Positions 32,976 through 42,875 of a DNA stretch of 64,000 bases are shown piece by piece. The DNA comes from Fontibacillus panacisegetis (lineage in GTDB: Bacteria > Bacillota > Bacilli > Paenibacillales > Paenibacillaceae), in contig NZ_FNBG01000001.1 of NCBI RefSeq assembly GCF_900102215.1, positions 186,001 through 250,000 on the forward strand. Direction: 5' to 3'. Numbering within the stretch: the stretch's first letter is position 1; each line of letters starts with the position of its first letter. The position numbers were made by a program, and so were the translations under genes. The notes under the pieces were generated by a model. The model searched no databases, was not told the DNA's origin, and saw only the letters and a list, made by a program, of their open reading frames with translations.

Positions 32976-33215
32976 TATACCCACTTCTCGCAGCAGTTGG
33001 CTTCTGATGATAGTGATAAAAGTATTGAAAAGAAAAGTAGCTACTCTCCCCCCAGATGAAAACGCCATCAAATAACATTGCTTAATTACACAATATTTTT
33101 ATAAGTAATATATATCCAATATTATTATATAAATCGTAAAATTGCATAGTACTATATGTTATTATTTTGTTGTGTTTATTTAATAACAAATTATAACCAC
33201 ATATTTAAACAACAA

Positions 33216-33245
33216 AGAAGAGCAGATCGTTTAATCTACTCTTCT
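33216..33245 (-). terminator. Terminator of the ABC exporter gene
   Basis: Arms AGAAGAG-c-AGAT and ATCT-a-CTCTTCT with a six-base loop, 23 bases after the stop codon of the minus-strand exporter gene. The U-run is weak. Confidence 0.65.
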
Positions 33246-33267
33246 CTGTTCATCAAAAGATACCATC

Positions 33268-35046
33268 TTACAGATTTTTCAATTTATAAAACTCACCTTT
33301 CATCCCTAACAGCTCATCATACGATCCAGACTCGATCACTTTCCCCTTCTTCATCACCACGATACGGTCGGCGTTCTTAACAGTCGATAAACGGTGAGCC
33401 ACGATAAAGGTGGTTCTTCCCTTCATTAGTTGCTCCATAGCTTGCTGCACATGGCGTTCCGACATATTGTCCAGTGCGGAGGTCGCTTCATCAAGAATGA
33501 TAATTTGCGGATCACGTACCAGTGCGCGAGCGATTGCAATCCGTTGACGCTGGCCACCAGACAAACGACCACCATGCTCACCTACAGAGGTGTCCAATCC
33601 ATCCGGGAGACTGTCGATGACATCCTGCAGATTAGCCATCCAAATCGCCTGCTGCAGCTTTTCCTCTGAAATATGAGGAAGACCATAGGTGATATTTTCA
33701 CGAATCGTTCCGGAGAACAAAATATTGTTCTGCAACACAATGGCTAGAGACTGCCGATATTTCCGCATGCTGAGCTCACTCATTGGGATACCGTCAATAT
33801 AGATATTGCCGAATTGCGGTTTGAAAAAGCCGATAATCAAATTCAGAATGGTCGATTTACCAGAACCCGATTCACCCACGAAGGCCACTGTTTCACCCGG
33901 CTTAACCTCCAGTGTGAATTCATCCAGAACGTGACGATCTGATCCCTTATATTGAAAGCCCACACCTTCAAAGCGATAAGCACCTTGAATTCTCTCAGGA
34001 TTTTTACGTCCCTTATATTCTTCCGTCTCTTTTGAGAGCAACACTTCTGTCACCGAGTGCAGCGATTCAAAGCCCTTGACCAGATTCGGATACACATTCA
34101 AGATAGAGCTGACAGAGCCGATAATCATATTGAAAAAGCTCTGATACATCACGATATCGCCGATTTCCATATATCCGAGATGAGCCAGATACGCGGTAAA
34201 GAACAAACATCCAACCTGGAACAGTTGAAAAACAACCCAGCTTGAGGAGCCAAAGTAGGCTTCAAGCACATCCAGACGATGTCCTTTTTCACGGATGTTT
34301 TGCAGGGCCGAATCGACCTTGCGGATTTCTACTTCCTCCAAGCCATGGGCACGAGTGACCGGGATCATTTCTACGGTTTCAGACACTTTACCGGACATTT
34401 CTTCAATGTTGCGACGAACATCACGGTTGCGCTGAGACATTTTGGATCGGAAAAAACGCACTAAAAAGATGGACATCGGAGCCATTAATACGAAAAACAG
34501 TGCCACGATCCAGCTGTTATACAACGTAAGTCCGATTACGATAATTAAATTGATCGCCGCAGGTATGATCGTCATCAACATCTGTCTGGAGAGAAAATCA
34601 ATGGCTTCGACGTCACGCAATATTTTGGACTGTAACCGCCCTGCGTTCATATCCCCGTGATAGCTTAGTGACAGCTGCTGCATTTTGCGTACCAGCGTAC
34701 TCCGCAGTCCGGCTTCTACATGGCGAACGGCTTTACTGATATAGCTGATATGCAGCGTATGTGTAGGAATGTTTTGAATGATAACAACGACAATAACCGC
34801 CAGATTGATCCAAAACTCCCGCATGGAATGACGGTCAGGATAGCTTACAATGTTGATAATGTTTGCTGTTACGATCGAGAGCACCCAAATGGGCGACGCT
34901 TTGATCGTGTAATAGAGCGCCGACATAGCTACCTTGCCGACATGGTCCCGGTACAGACGGGTCAATAATTTAAACGGTTTGATCTTCGTTCCTTGCTCAG
35001 TTTCAAATGCTTCAGAATAATCCAAAGTGGATTCAACTTTTGCCAT
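33268..35046 (-). CDS. ABC exporter, fused membrane and ATP-binding domains
   Basis: ~592 residues: an N-terminal six-helix ABC_membrane domain (about 35-320) and a C-terminal nucleotide-binding domain (about 355-590). The latter has Walker A G-E-S-G-S-G-K-S-T, signature L-S-G-G-Q-R-Q-R-I, Walker B I-I-I-L-D-E-A-T-S-A-L-D and H-loop V-A-H-R-L-S. It is a half-transporter acting as a homodimer, exporting a drug, lipid or peptide. No peptidase C39 domain is present. The ATG at 35046 has AGGTGA upstream; a GTG at 35055 overlaps the site itself. Divergent from an AraC-type regulator that may control it. Confidence 0.92.
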   Translation of the reverse strand: MAKVESTLDYSEAFETEQGTKIKPFKLLTRLYRDHVGKVAMSALYYTIKASPIWVLSIVTANIINIVSYPDRHSMREFWINLAVIVVVIIQNIPTHTLHISYISKAVRHVEAGLRSTLVRKMQQLSLSYHGDMNAGRLQSKILRDVEAIDFLSRQMLMTIIPAAINLIIVIGLTLYNSWIVALFFVLMAPMSIFLVRFFRSKMSQRNRDVRRNIEEMSGKVSETVEMIPVTRAHGLEEVEIRKVDSALQNIREKGHRLDVLEAYFGSSSWVVFQLFQVGCLFFTAYLAHLGYMEIGDIVMYQSFFNMIIGSVSSILNVYPNLVKGFESLHSVTEVLLSKETEEYKGRKNPERIQGAYRFEGVGFQYKGSDRHVLDEFTLEVKPGETVAFVGESGSGKSTILNLIIGFFKPQFGNIYIDGIPMSELSMRKYRQSLAIVLQNNILFSGTIRENITYGLPHISEEKLQQAIWMANLQDVIDSLPDGLDTSVGEHGGRLSGGQRQRIAIARALVRDPQIIILDEATSALDNMSERHVQQAMEQLMKGRTTFIVAHRLSTVKNADRIVVMKKGKVIESGSYDELLGMKGEFYKLKNL

Positions 35047-35238
35047 AGGATTCACCTGCTTTATCGCTTATGATAGTAAATATGTATTGGGCTCACCTAC
35101 ACGATTAGAACAATATTGACTATGTAATGAACGCCAGAGTTTAGTATAGAACGACTGCAACAGTTTCTCTATAACATGATCGGACTCGTTTTTTTATCAC
35201 ATTTAACATAATCGGACATCAAGGAGCTGTTTTACAAA

Positions 35239-36144
35239 ATGAGTATACTTTACCCTGACAAATTTTTTCCCCATTATCGATCCGAGGCCTGTTTATACTC
35301 TCCCCACACTCGTCATGTTAAGCAGGGTTGGGTTTGCGGTCGGCATGTACACCACACCATGCTGGAAATGCTGCTTGTTCTGGATGGCCACCAGACCACG
35401 ATTCTCGGATCTACGGAATATGAGCAGCATGCAGGCGATCTCATCATTATCTCTCCTATGCAGGTGCATGATTTTCAAGTCCGTCACGCAGGAAGCTCCA
35501 GCTTTTTTACAATGCATATTTATCTTGAGGATTCCGAATTTTTGTATTGGGTCGGAGCTCACAATAAAGGCTTTTATACAAAAGATCATCCGCTAAACGT
35601 TAGACTTGCACCTTCCATGCGAAAGTTGATGGACATGCTCTTGCATACGAATACCCCCAAAATGTCGGTACTCCGAGAGCTCTACACGATACTGGGACAT
35701 ATGGAGGATTATTTCTCCTCAGAGTTAAAATCTGAAGAAGCATCCATGCAAATTGAGTTGCCTACATTGATCGCAAGAGAAATTCAAAAGATGGTATTAC
35801 GTAAAGATGTAGAGGAGTCGCGTGAAAATGATGAATCTACAGGCGATTGGCTGGAGGATATTTCCCATCGGCTCGGCGTAAGCCGCAGACATTGTCATCG
35901 CATTTTCAGTCAAGCCTTTGGCATTCCGCCGCGTGAATATTTGATGATACTTAAGCAGCAGGAAGCCATGTACATGCTCGCAACCAGCAACGAGTCTATC
36001 GAACAAATCGCCTATCGCATCGGATACGAGAACGTGCAAAGCTTCAGCCGCCAATTCACGGCCTGGGCCGGTTGCACACCAAGCTTTTTCCGAAAAAACA
36101 ACGTAGACCAATGCCATCATCTTACGCCGATTCATGTGGGGTAG
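35239..36144 (+). CDS. AraC family transcriptional regulator
   Basis: 301 residues. An N-terminal cupin-like sensor (about 20-110, with H-H-T-M-L-E-M-L-L-V and D-L-I-I-I-S-P-M-Q-V-H-D-F) is joined to a C-terminal AraC double HTH (about 205-290: L-E-D-I-S-H-R-L-G-V-S-R-R-H-C-H-R-I-F, and I-E-Q-I-A-Y-R-I-G-Y-E-N-V-Q-S-F-S-R-Q-F). These regulators usually respond to a sugar or related small molecule. AAGGAG precedes the ATG. The divergent ABC exporter gene is the obvious candidate target. It overlaps the end of thiF by 13 bases. Confidence 0.88.
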   Translation: MSILYPDKFFPHYRSEACLYSPHTRHVKQGWVCGRHVHHTMLEMLLVLDGHQTTILGSTEYEQHAGDLIIISPMQVHDFQVRHAGSSSFFTMHIYLEDSEFLYWVGAHNKGFYTKDHPLNVRLAPSMRKLMDMLLHTNTPKMSVLRELYTILGHMEDYFSSELKSEEASMQIELPTLIAREIQKMVLRKDVEESRENDESTGDWLEDISHRLGVSRRHCHRIFSQAFGIPPREYLMILKQQEAMYMLATSNESIEQIAYRIGYENVQSFSRQFTAWAGCTPSFFRKNNVDQCHHLTPIHVG

Positions 36145-37202
36145 TTACCAAGCAATTTATTATATAACTGCCTCGCCTGCTCAACATCAGCCGTTCCATG
36201 CACCAATGCCCTGCCATCATTGAATAAAACTACACGCAAGGTATTTATATTAGCACTTAACAAGAAGGAATTCGATGTTTCAATTGTAATTTCTTCTTGA
36301 TTTTCAAAATACAGGACAAGCTCTTCAATAGAAAGAGTTATCGTTCGAGAAGGCCTAATGTGCACGGTATCACGGCCACACAGCGCTGCAGCTTTTTCGT
36401 TGCCAATGATCGGTGAACTTTGTAAAAAAGGATAAGTAGCCTCTGTGCCACATGATGTACATTGCTCATTTTTCATCGACTGGATATTGATGCGCGAAAA
36501 TTGATTACTCCAGAGATCAAACGATATGAGCTTTCGGTGCAAGGCTTCTATGTTTCCGGTAAGGATTTTCAAAGCCTCGGCAGTCTGATTAGCTGCAACC
36601 ATTTGTACAGCGGGACCAATAATGCCATCAATATCGCAGCTCTCTCCATCTCCGGGAACCAAATCCATCATACAGGACAGGCATGGCGTTTCCCCAGGCA
36701 AAATCGTGTAAGAAATCCCATAGCTGCCTACACAGGCCCCGTAGACCCACGGAATTCTGTTTTGTTGCACGACGTCGTTAATGATGAACCGTGTTTTGAA
36801 GTTATCACATGCGTCCACAATGATATCGACACCATCGATCAAGTTTGTTAACTCCTCGCTTCTCACGTCCCAAACCTTCGCCTCTATACAAACCTCCGAG
36901 TTAATTGCTTCAAGATGTTGTTTTGCTGCTATAGCTTTGGGCAATCTCTCCCGAACATCCTTTTCCGTATAAAGCTGCTGTCTTTGCAGATTGCTCCATT
37001 CAACATAATCCCGATCCACAATCGTCAATCGCCCAATCCCTGCCCGAACAAGCGATTCCGCACTTGCTGAGCCAAGTGCACCTGCTCCGATCACGAGTAC
37101 ATGACTCTTACGTAGTAATTTCTGACCATGACTACCAATAGGAGCAAAACGTTCCTGCCTGGAATAACGATCAGTACACGGTTCAAGCTGGTGGTTACTC
37201 AT
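36132..37202 (-). CDS. thiF: ThiF-family adenylyltransferase
   Basis: 356 residues of the E1-like ThiF/MoeB family, which adenylates the C-terminal glycine of ThiS before sulfur transfer in thiazole synthesis. Features: R-Y-S-R-Q near residue 13, the nucleotide motif V-I-G-A-G-A-L-G-S about 37-45, D-x-D-Y-V-E-x-S-N-L-x-R-Q, and D-A-C-D-N-F. Zinc is expected from C-L-S-C and C-T-S-C. Slightly longer than the usual ~340 residues because of a C-terminal extension (~60 residues). Last gene of the thiazole operon; overlaps thiG by four bases. Confidence 0.9.
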   Translation of the reverse strand: MSNHQLEPCTDRYSRQERFAPIGSHGQKLLRKSHVLVIGAGALGSASAESLVRAGIGRLTIVDRDYVEWSNLQRQQLYTEKDVRERLPKAIAAKQHLEAINSEVCIEAKVWDVRSEELTNLIDGVDIIVDACDNFKTRFIINDVVQQNRIPWVYGACVGSYGISYTILPGETPCLSCMMDLVPGDGESCDIDGIIGPAVQMVAANQTAEALKILTGNIEALHRKLISFDLWSNQFSRINIQSMKNEQCTSCGTEATYPFLQSSPIIGNEKAAALCGRDTVHIRPSRTITLSIEELVLYFENQEEITIETSNSFLLSANINTLRVVLFNDGRALVHGTADVEQARQLYNKLLGNYPT

Positions 37203-37978
37203 ATTGTGATCATTCCGTCCATTGGACTACTCGATGTCGCATATTTTTTTGCCGGAATTCGTCCCGCTTCGAACCCTAATCGGCCTGCTTCGATAGCCAG
37301 TTTCATAGCCTGTGCCATTTGTATAGGAAGTTTAGCTCCCGAAACGGCTGTATTCAATAGGACACCGTCGGCGCCAAGCTCCATCGCATAAGCCGCATCG
37401 GATGGACTTCCGATCCCTGCATCCACAATAACAGGTACAGAAGCCTGCTCAATAATAAAGCTTAGATTTAGCGGATTAATAATTCCTTGACCCGATCCGA
37501 TTGGTGAAGCGCCGGGCATTACAGCATGTACGCCAAGCTGCTGCAGACGCTTCGCCAGCAAGACATCATCAGAGATATAAGGCAATACAATAAAATCTTC
37601 CTCCAGCAGGATTTCACAAGCTTTTACCGTTTCAAGAGGATCAGGCAGCAGGGTTTTCGCATCACCGATGACCTCCACTTTAATCATGTCACATAAGCCA
37701 GATGCCTTCGCAAGGCGTGCTATTCTAACTGCTTCCTCCGCTGTCGCTGCACCGGCTGTATTGGGCAGTAGTGTATATTTTTCTAAATCCAGCATTTCAA
37801 GAAAATTAGGCTGATGAGGTTCAAAAATATTCATTCGACGCACAGCAAACGTTAATACCTCTGTTTCCGAAACTTCCACCGCTTCTTTTTGCACTTCAAA
37901 ATTCGGAAATTTCCCTGTTCCCAACAGAAGCCTTGATTTAAAAGTATGCGGTCCAATGCTTAACATTTGATTTTCCAT
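37199..37978 (-). CDS. thiG: Thiazole synthase ThiG
   Basis: A 259-residue TIM barrel forming the thiazole phosphate of thiamine from deoxyxylulose-5-phosphate, dehydroglycine and ThiS-thiocarboxylate. Motifs: L-L-L-G-T-G-K-F, the R-R-M-N strand, L-P-N-T-A-G, Schiff-base lysine in [17 protein letters not shown], and [22 protein letters not shown]. Normal length. Four bases separate it from thiS. Confidence 0.95.
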   Translation of the reverse strand: MENQMLSIGPHTFKSRLLLGTGKFPNFEVQKEAVEVSETEVLTFAVRRMNIFEPHQPNFLEMLDLEKYTLLPNTAGAATAEEAVRIARLAKASGLCDMIKVEVIGDAKTLLPDPLETVKACEILLEEDFIVLPYISDDVLLAKRLQQLGVHAVMPGASPIGSGQGIINPLNLSFIIEQASVPVIVDAGIGSPSDAAYAMELGADGVLLNTAVSGAKLPIQMAQAMKLAIEAGRLGFEAGRIPAKKYATSSSPMDGMITI

Positions 37979-37982
37979 TACA

Positions 37983-38186
37983 TTAACCCCCTCCTACAAA
38001 ATGAACCAGCTCAATTTTTGCGCCATCCTGTAGCCTGAACTGTGAATATTGCGTTTTATCTACGATCTGCTCATCCACCTCAACCACAACGATTTTGTTC
38101 GACAAGCTAAAATGCTCAAGCATATTCTGTACGGTCACTTGAGGCTGAGCTATTTCTATCGATTGTCCATTGACGAGCAATTTCAA
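37983..38186 (-). CDS. thiS: Sulfur carrier protein ThiS
   Basis: A 67-residue ubiquitin-fold sulfur carrier beginning M-K-L-L-V-N-G and ending G-G-G. The C-terminal di-glycine is the site of adenylation by ThiF and conversion to the thiocarboxylate that donates sulfur to ThiG. It overlaps thiO by four bases and lies just before thiG. Confidence 0.93.
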   Translation of the reverse strand: MKLLVNGQSIEIAQPQVTVQNMLEHFSLSNKIVVVEVDEQIVDKTQYSQFRLQDGAKIELVHFVGGG

Positions 38187-39340
38187 GGTATACTCACCCC
38201 CTCGATTTTGTTATGAGAATCATAGCGAACAACCGGGACTGCAAAAGGAGACAAATCATCCTCTATGCTCTTTCCCTCTATTAAATCTGCGATGATTACT
38301 CCTGTCGCAGGACTAAGCAAAATCCCGTTACGATAATGTCCTGTGGCGATAAACAGTCCGTCGATCTCTGGATGCTCGCCCATATAAGGAAGTCCTGTTG
38401 GTGTAATTGGGCGTATTCCGCTCCACGCAGAGATCCACTCTGACTCACGAATCGAGGGGACTAGCTGTTCAGCTGCATGAATGAGCGAGGAAATCCCCCC
38501 GAGCGTCACGCCTTTGTCGGTGATACGTGGCTTCACAGTAGCTCCAATAATGAGTTCACCATTTGCTTTGGGAACTAAATAGCAACCATCGGTATAGATC
38601 GTCCTTTGAATGGACGATTTTGTGAGCTTGACTGAGATACACTCACCTTTTACCGGACTAAGAGGCAAGTCATAACCCGCTAACCTTAGCAAACGAGGGG
38701 ACCAAATACTTGAAGCGACAACTACCTTGTTGCATAAAATAACCTCATCCTGCACACGCACGCCAATAATTTGCCCATGTTCATAGAGGAGCTCCTCAAC
38801 TTCTGTAAATTCAAAGAATTGAGCCCCTAACGATATCGCTCCCCTTGCATAAGCTTTTGTCAGCTGTGGAGCAACGACTTGGCTATCACTCTCAATGAAA
38901 AGTGCTCCTTTAATCGATGACGATAGGAATGGCTCTAGTTCTAATGCCTGCTCCGTTGATAGCCATTCTGCGGATAATCCAAGACGATGTTGCCGCTCGG
39001 CCTGCTCCCGATACCGCTGTATATCCTGATTGTTCTTAGCTATCCGAAGCAGACCGCGATCAACAAATCCGACATCCAATCCAGTTCTTTCTTTTATGCT
39101 TTGAACTACTTGAGGGAACATCGCCCTGCTTTTTCGAGCCAAGTCAAATAGAGGAGCCTCCTCAATAAACTCCCCTTGTGCCGCTAACATCCCTGCAGCT
39201 GCGCTAGATGCCTCAGATGCGATACTGTTCTTCTCCAACACTAGCGTCGATATGCCTCTTAACGATAATTCGTACGCAATGGAGGAGCCGATGACCCCGC
39301 CACCAATAACAATGACATCAGCCCTTTTTTTCTCTGGCAT
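38183..39340 (-). CDS. thiO: Glycine oxidase ThiO
   Basis: A 385-residue FAD-dependent oxidase supplying dehydroglycine for the thiazole ring by oxidising glycine. The N-terminal dinucleotide motif V-I-G-G-G-V-I-G-S-S (about 10-19) and the E-K-N-S/T-type end of the second strand, S-S-A-A-A-G-M-L, G-E-C-I-S-V and a final G-H-Y-R-N-G-I-L-L-S-P-A-T-G match ThiO/DAO proteins. Normal length. Four bases separate it from tenI upstream. Confidence 0.93.
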   Translation of the reverse strand: MPEKKRADVIVIGGGVIGSSIAYELSLRGISTLVLEKNSIASEASSAAAGMLAAQGEFIEEAPLFDLARKSRAMFPQVVQSIKERTGLDVGFVDRGLLRIAKNNQDIQRYREQAERQHRLGLSAEWLSTEQALELEPFLSSSIKGALFIESDSQVVAPQLTKAYARGAISLGAQFFEFTEVEELLYEHGQIIGVRVQDEVILCNKVVVASSIWSPRLLRLAGYDLPLSPVKGECISVKLTKSSIQRTIYTDGCYLVPKANGELIIGATVKPRITDKGVTLGGISSLIHAAEQLVPSIRESEWISAWSGIRPITPTGLPYMGEHPEIDGLFIATGHYRNGILLSPATGVIIADLIEGKSIEDDLSPFAVPVVRYDSHNKIEGVSIP

Positions 39341-39344
39341 TGTA

Positions 39345-39950
39345 TTACCTTCTTTCGTTTAGTTTTTCAGCCATTTGTTGAGCTGCTTTTACCGGATTTA
39401 CAGCATGAAGTATACTGCTGATTACCGCGATTCCTTGTGCACCATAATCGAGCACCTCATCAATTTGATCTAGTCCGATGCCGCCTATGGCTATGACAGG
39501 AATAGGAACTGCTGCTATAACCTCATGCAATTGTCGCAAACCTCGTGGCTTTAATCCTCGCTTCGATTCACTGTCATATACATGACCAAAAAACAAATAA
39601 TCAACACCTGCAGTGGCACATTCCCTGGCTTCCTCCACCGTATGTACTGACCTCCCGATGCGTAGTCCGTGTGACAAACGTACAAGCGGTTGTAACGGAA
39701 TGCTGTGAGTTGCCAGATGAACACTACCGATTCCGCATGCCCATGCGATATCCAGGCGATCATTTACAGTGATTTTTTCAGGCGGTATCCCATTCGATAG
39801 CAGCTGCTGAACCCCATTCCAAATCTCTATAGCTGTCCTTTGTCTCTCGCGAATATGGATCGCAGTCACAAAGGGATGAATCCTCGCGGCGATTTCCGCA
39901 AATTGGGTTAACGGCATAATCCCGTCAGAGATGACATGCAGCTCGTACAT
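39345..39950 (-). CDS. tenI: Thiazole tautomerase TenI
   Basis: 201 residues of the ThiE/TenI barrel. The sequence favours TenI over ThiE: I-H-I-R-E-R, H-L-A-T-H-S, the F-F-G-H-V-Y-D-S segment with the His used for aromatising the thiazole, and A-I-G-G-I near the C-terminus. TenI converts the ThiG product to the aromatic carboxythiazole phosphate. I prefer the ATG at 39950, six bases from AGGAGG, over the GTG at 39956. First gene of the operon; tenA, thiD and thiC are not here. Confidence 0.88.
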   Translation of the reverse strand: MYELHVISDGIMPLTQFAEIAARIHPFVTAIHIRERQRTAIEIWNGVQQLLSNGIPPEKITVNDRLDIAWACGIGSVHLATHSIPLQPLVRLSHGLRIGRSVHTVEEARECATAGVDYLFFGHVYDSESKRGLKPRGLRQLHEVIAAVPIPVIAIGGIGLDQIDEVLDYGAQGIAVISSILHAVNPVKAAQQMAEKLNERR

Positions 39951-39987
39951 CCACAACCTCCTTCCAATGGAACAACCTATTTAACAC

Positions 39988-40018
39988 AAAAAAACCACCT
40001 TCCCGCAGGAAAGTGGCT
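39988..40018 (-). terminator. Terminator of the TPP riboswitch expression platform
   Basis: On the minus strand GCCACTTTCC-TGC-GGGAAGGTGG forms a stem followed by TTTTTTTG, ~56 bases after the aptamer and ~38 bases before tenI. Expected to form when TPP is bound. Confidence 0.85.
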
Positions 40019-40074
40019 TATTACACTTCACTTCAATAGCTTATGTACAGCAAAAAATGAAGGCATTCGCAACA

Positions 40075-40153
40075 CTTCCCTACGCTGGTATGATCCAGAT
40101 CAGGTTCGAAGGGTCCGGAATTCACCGTCTCAGCCATTCAAGGCTCCCCTAGT
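40075..40153 (-). promoter_or_regulatory. TPP (thiamine) riboswitch
   Basis: The minus strand shows the THI-box elements in order: CTAGGGGAGCC, GGCTGAGA, ACCCTTCGAACCTGATC, TGGATCATACCAGCG and TAGGGAAG. This is a standard TPP aptamer controlling the tenI-thiO-thiS-thiG-thiF operon. When TPP is plentiful, the downstream terminator should stop transcription. Confidence 0.97.
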
Positions 40154-40270
40154 GCAGATTTTGTATTAAATTAAATACAATATAGCATAAAGATTTCCAA
40201 TATTATAGTCTTAAAGAAGATCTTCATGAGATTTACTGCTTAACTCTAAACGAAATTCGTATAAAATTCT

Positions 40271-40445
40271 TGCAAAAGTGCATGCATTTCATGGTGACAG
40301 CGCCGTTCTGAGTGAAATCCCTGCAAAAATGCAGGCTTTTCACTCAATTCATTCCCATATTGCACGACCAGCCTTGAAAAAACTGCACTTTTGCATCAAT
40401 TCTATATGGAAGTGAAATTTCGCCTCCAAAAGATGTATTTTTGCA
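40271..40445. repeat. Four-palindrome array C (TGCA-N4-TGCA, spacing 51-62-50)
   Basis: Cores at 40271 (TGCA-AAAG-TGCA), 40322 (TGCA-AAAA-TGCA), 40384 (TGCA-CTTT-TGCA) and 40434 (TGTA-TTTT-TGCA). Spacing is identical to array A, but the surrounding sequence is strongly diverged and lacks the MITE ends. The third and fourth spacers are the reverse complements of the first and second. It lies between the thiazole operon leader and the end of arsC; 40446-40634 shows nothing else. Confidence 0.85.
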
Positions 40446-40634
40446 GCAATTTCGTTGACGCACTCACATTAGTCTTTGCTGGATGCATCATAGCAGGATT
40501 AGCGATAACCACTTGCGCATGCATCACAAAGTATTAACGGAAGTCCTCTATCATCCACTTGATCTCAGCTTTGAAGCAAGGCACATTACTCACCATTACT
40601 CTACCGTTCCGCACTATTGCACACTTTTATTGAA

Positions 40635-41057
40635 CTACTCCCCTGTATCCACAAAACGCTCAATCCGGTCTCTAATCGCATCACGCACCTGACGAAACTC
40701 ATCCATAATCTCTTCATCAGTACCTTTAGCTTGAGCTGGATCATCAAAACCCCAGTGCCATCGAGTTGCTGATGGATTGTTCACGACCGGACAATGCTCG
40801 TCCGCATGCCCACATAAGGTAATAATGTAGTCGGCGCGCTTCAAAATATCGGAATCAATAATCTCCGAGTGATTTTTACTAATATCGATCCCGATTTCCT
40901 GCATCACCTGAACGGCTCTTGGATTAAGACCATGTGCTTCCAAGCCCGCACTCAGCACCTCAAATCGTTCTCCACCAATTGTAGTCAAGAGCCCGTCCGC
41001 CATTTGACTCCGACATGAATTACCTGTACACAGAAAATAAACCGTCTTCCTTTTCAT
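40635..41057 (-). CDS. arsC: Arsenate reductase (thioredoxin type)
   Basis: 140 residues of the low-molecular-weight phosphatase fold. C10-T-G-N-S-C15-R is the P-loop with the nucleophile Cys10, and Cys82/Cys89 in L-C-G-H-A-D-E-H-C form the redox relay typical of thioredoxin-coupled ArsC (S. aureus pI258 / B. subtilis type). Asp-Pro in F-D-D-P-A-Q is the general acid region. It reduces arsenate to arsenite for export by ArsB. Last gene of arsR-arsB-arsC, 18 bases after arsB. Confidence 0.95.
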   Translation of the reverse strand: MKRKTVYFLCTGNSCRSQMADGLLTTIGGERFEVLSAGLEAHGLNPRAVQVMQEIGIDISKNHSEIIDSDILKRADYIITLCGHADEHCPVVNNPSATRWHWGFDDPAQAKGTDEEIMDEFRQVRDAIRDRIERFVDTGE

Positions 41058-41075
41058 GGATAAATCCCCCTCTTT

Positions 41076-42368
41076 TTACGATACAATCAGCAGCCATAAA
41101 TATAGTCCAGTTAAGGTAATAAACAGCGTTGGCACGGTCAGCAGAATCCCTGTTTTAAAATAGCGCCCCCATGTAATTTTGATGCCTTTTCTTGATAAAA
41201 CATGAAGCCACAGCAGCGTTGCTAGCGAACCGATTGGCGTTATTTTCGGACCCAAGTCCGAGCCAATGACGTTAGCATAGATCAGAGCTTCACGCACCAA
41301 TCCCTCGGTTTGTGTACTATGAATCGCCAGCGCATCGATCATCACTGTAGGCAAATTGTTCATAACGGACGACAGAATAGCCGCAAGAAATCCCATTCCT
41401 ATCGTAGCCGCATACACACCATGATCAGAGAACCACTGAATGATCGCACCAAGTGAATCCGTCAAGCCGACATTTCGAAGACCATACACTACCACGTACA
41501 TACCTATTGAAAAAACAACGATCGACCAAGGAGCTTCCTTAATCACTCTTCGAGTTTCTATCGCCGGATTACTTCGAGTGAATACGATAAATATTAAGGC
41601 CACTACACCAGCAGCAATCGATACAGGAACCTTAATAAATTCAGCGGATAGATAGGCGATGAGGAGAAGCCCAAGAATGATCCATGAAAGCCGGAATAAA
41701 CGAGGGTCCTTGATGGCATCCTCCGGTTTTTTTAGCTGTTCCATTTGATAGCTTTGCGGAATTTGCTTGCGATAAAACAAATACAACACGAGCAAGCTCG
41801 CTCCCAGAGAGACAAAGTTCGGAACGATCATTTTCACAGCATAGTCCAGAAAAGTAATCCCAAAAAAGTCCGCTGACACGATGTTCACCAAATTGCTAAC
41901 AACGAGCGGTAAAGACGTAGTATCCGCTATAAATCCACTCGCCATAATGAATGGAAGCACCATACGTTCATCAAATTTCAAGGCGCGAACCATAGCTAAT
42001 ACGATCGGAGTTAATATGAGCGCTCCCCCATCATTAGCAAACAACGCAGATACCAGAGCTCCCAGCAAAATAACATACACAAACATCAGCCTGCCGTTAC
42101 CCCGGGCCAGAGAAGCCATATGCAGCGCAGCCCATTCAAAAAAGCCGATCTCGTCCAGCAATAAAGAAATAATGATAATGGCAACAAAAGCAAATGTGGC
42201 GTTCCATACGATTTTGGTCACATCAGCCACATCCGTAAAACTAACTACTCCGGTTAATAGAGCGAGAGCAGCACCGCCCATTGCTGACCATCCAATCCCA
42301 AGTCCCTTTGGCTGCCAAATCACAAAAAATAAAGTAAGTAAAAAAATAGCTATCGCAGCATAAACCAA
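41076..42368 (-). CDS. arsB: Arsenite efflux permease ArsB
   Basis: A 430-residue membrane protein with about 11-12 helices of the ArsB/NhaD superfamily. Diagnostic segments are [28 protein letters not shown] and [11 protein letters not shown] near the C-terminus, and [15 protein letters not shown]. It extrudes arsenite/antimonite using the proton gradient. The start is probably the TTG at 42368, nine bases after GAGGCG; a nearby ATG is out of frame. Confidence 0.93.
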   Translation of the reverse strand: MVYAAIAIFLLTLFFVIWQPKGLGIGWSAMGGAALALLTGVVSFTDVADVTKIVWNATFAFVAIIIISLLLDEIGFFEWAALHMASLARGNGRLMFVYVILLGALVSALFANDGGALILTPIVLAMVRALKFDERMVLPFIMASGFIADTTSLPLVVSNLVNIVSADFFGITFLDYAVKMIVPNFVSLGASLLVLYLFYRKQIPQSYQMEQLKKPEDAIKDPRLFRLSWIILGLLLIAYLSAEFIKVPVSIAAGVVALIFIVFTRSNPAIETRRVIKEAPWSIVVFSIGMYVVVYGLRNVGLTDSLGAIIQWFSDHGVYAATIGMGFLAAILSSVMNNLPTVMIDALAIHSTQTEGLVREALIYANVIGSDLGPKITPIGSLATLLWLHVLSRKGIKITWGRYFKTGILLTVPTLFITLTGLYLWLLIVS

Positions 42369-42387
42369 AACTTCATTCGCCTCTTCC

Positions 42388-42708
42388 TTAATTGCAGCAA
42401 TCGTTCGATGTGCATTTTTTCTTCATATTTTCTAAAATATTGTCAGGTAGCGTAACTTCACTCATTACAGCCTGAACATATGACTGGTTATCCACGCTTA
42501 GTGAATAATAAGCCCATTGCCCCCTTCTTGATTCCTGAACAAGCCCGGCGTCCTTTAACTTGCGCAGATGTTGACTGATGTTTGGTTGAGTCGTTTGCAA
42601 AATATCTACCAGATCGCAAACACAACGTTCTCCATCTTTTAATAGTGTCAAAATAGTAAGTCGTGTCCGATCAGCAAGAAGCTTCAGTATAGTAATCATT
42701 TCATCCAA
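42388..42708 (-). CDS. arsR: ArsR family arsenic-responsive repressor
   Basis: A 106-residue winged-helix repressor. [10 protein letters not shown] is the usual alpha-1 region, E-R-C-V-C-D-L carries the As(III)-binding Cys pair in the alpha-3 helix, and [12 protein letters not shown] is the recognition helix. C-terminal C-x5-C-C residues may add a ligand. The TTG at 42708 is chosen since AAAGGAGG lies eight bases upstream; an ATG at 42699 is possible but less well placed. Controls arsB and arsC through the palindrome upstream. Confidence 0.93.
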   Translation of the reverse strand: MDEMITILKLLADRTRLTILTLLKDGERCVCDLVDILQTTQPNISQHLRKLKDAGLVQESRRGQWAYYSLSVDNQSYVQAVMSEVTLPDNILENMKKKCTSNDCCN

Positions 42709-42777
42709 TAAAGATGCCTCCTTTCTCTCTCAGTAACTAGCAGATAGGATCATAGATCATTATATAAGTGATAGATT

Positions 42778-42797
42778 ATATAATCAATGGATTATAT
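42778..42797. promoter_or_regulatory. ArsR operator palindrome
   Basis: ATATAATC-AATG-GATTATAT is a 20-bp inverted repeat ~70 bases upstream of arsR, overlapping TATAAT-like -10 sequences; half-sites recur in the neighbouring AGATTATATAATC. It fits an ArsR binding site on the ars promoter. Confidence 0.65.
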
Positions 42798-42801
42798 AAA
42801 G

Positions 42802-42847
42802 AAAATCGCGCCACTCGGAATACCTCCTTCCGAATGCACGCGATTTA
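42802..42847. terminator. Terminator of the DUF4261 gene
   Basis: Outer arms AAAATCGCG / CGCGATTT and inner arms CGGAA / TTCCG. It lies 28 bases after the stop codon of the minus-strand DUF4261 gene and insulates the ars promoter. Confidence 0.8.
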
Positions 42848-42875
42848 TGAATGATTCTTAATCTTATGTAAAATA

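Noticed and set aside
32790-33071. 93-codon minus-strand frame through the hairpin cluster
   Set aside because: It crosses four inverted repeats and shows no domain; the hairpins are better explained as DNA or RNA structure.
36462-37391. Plus-strand frames opposite thiF and thiG
   Set aside because: They are antisense shadows of clearly conserved thiamine genes without ribosome sites.
40483-40692. Small plus-strand frame before the end of arsC
   Set aside because: No ribosome site, no domain, and it overlaps the end of arsC.
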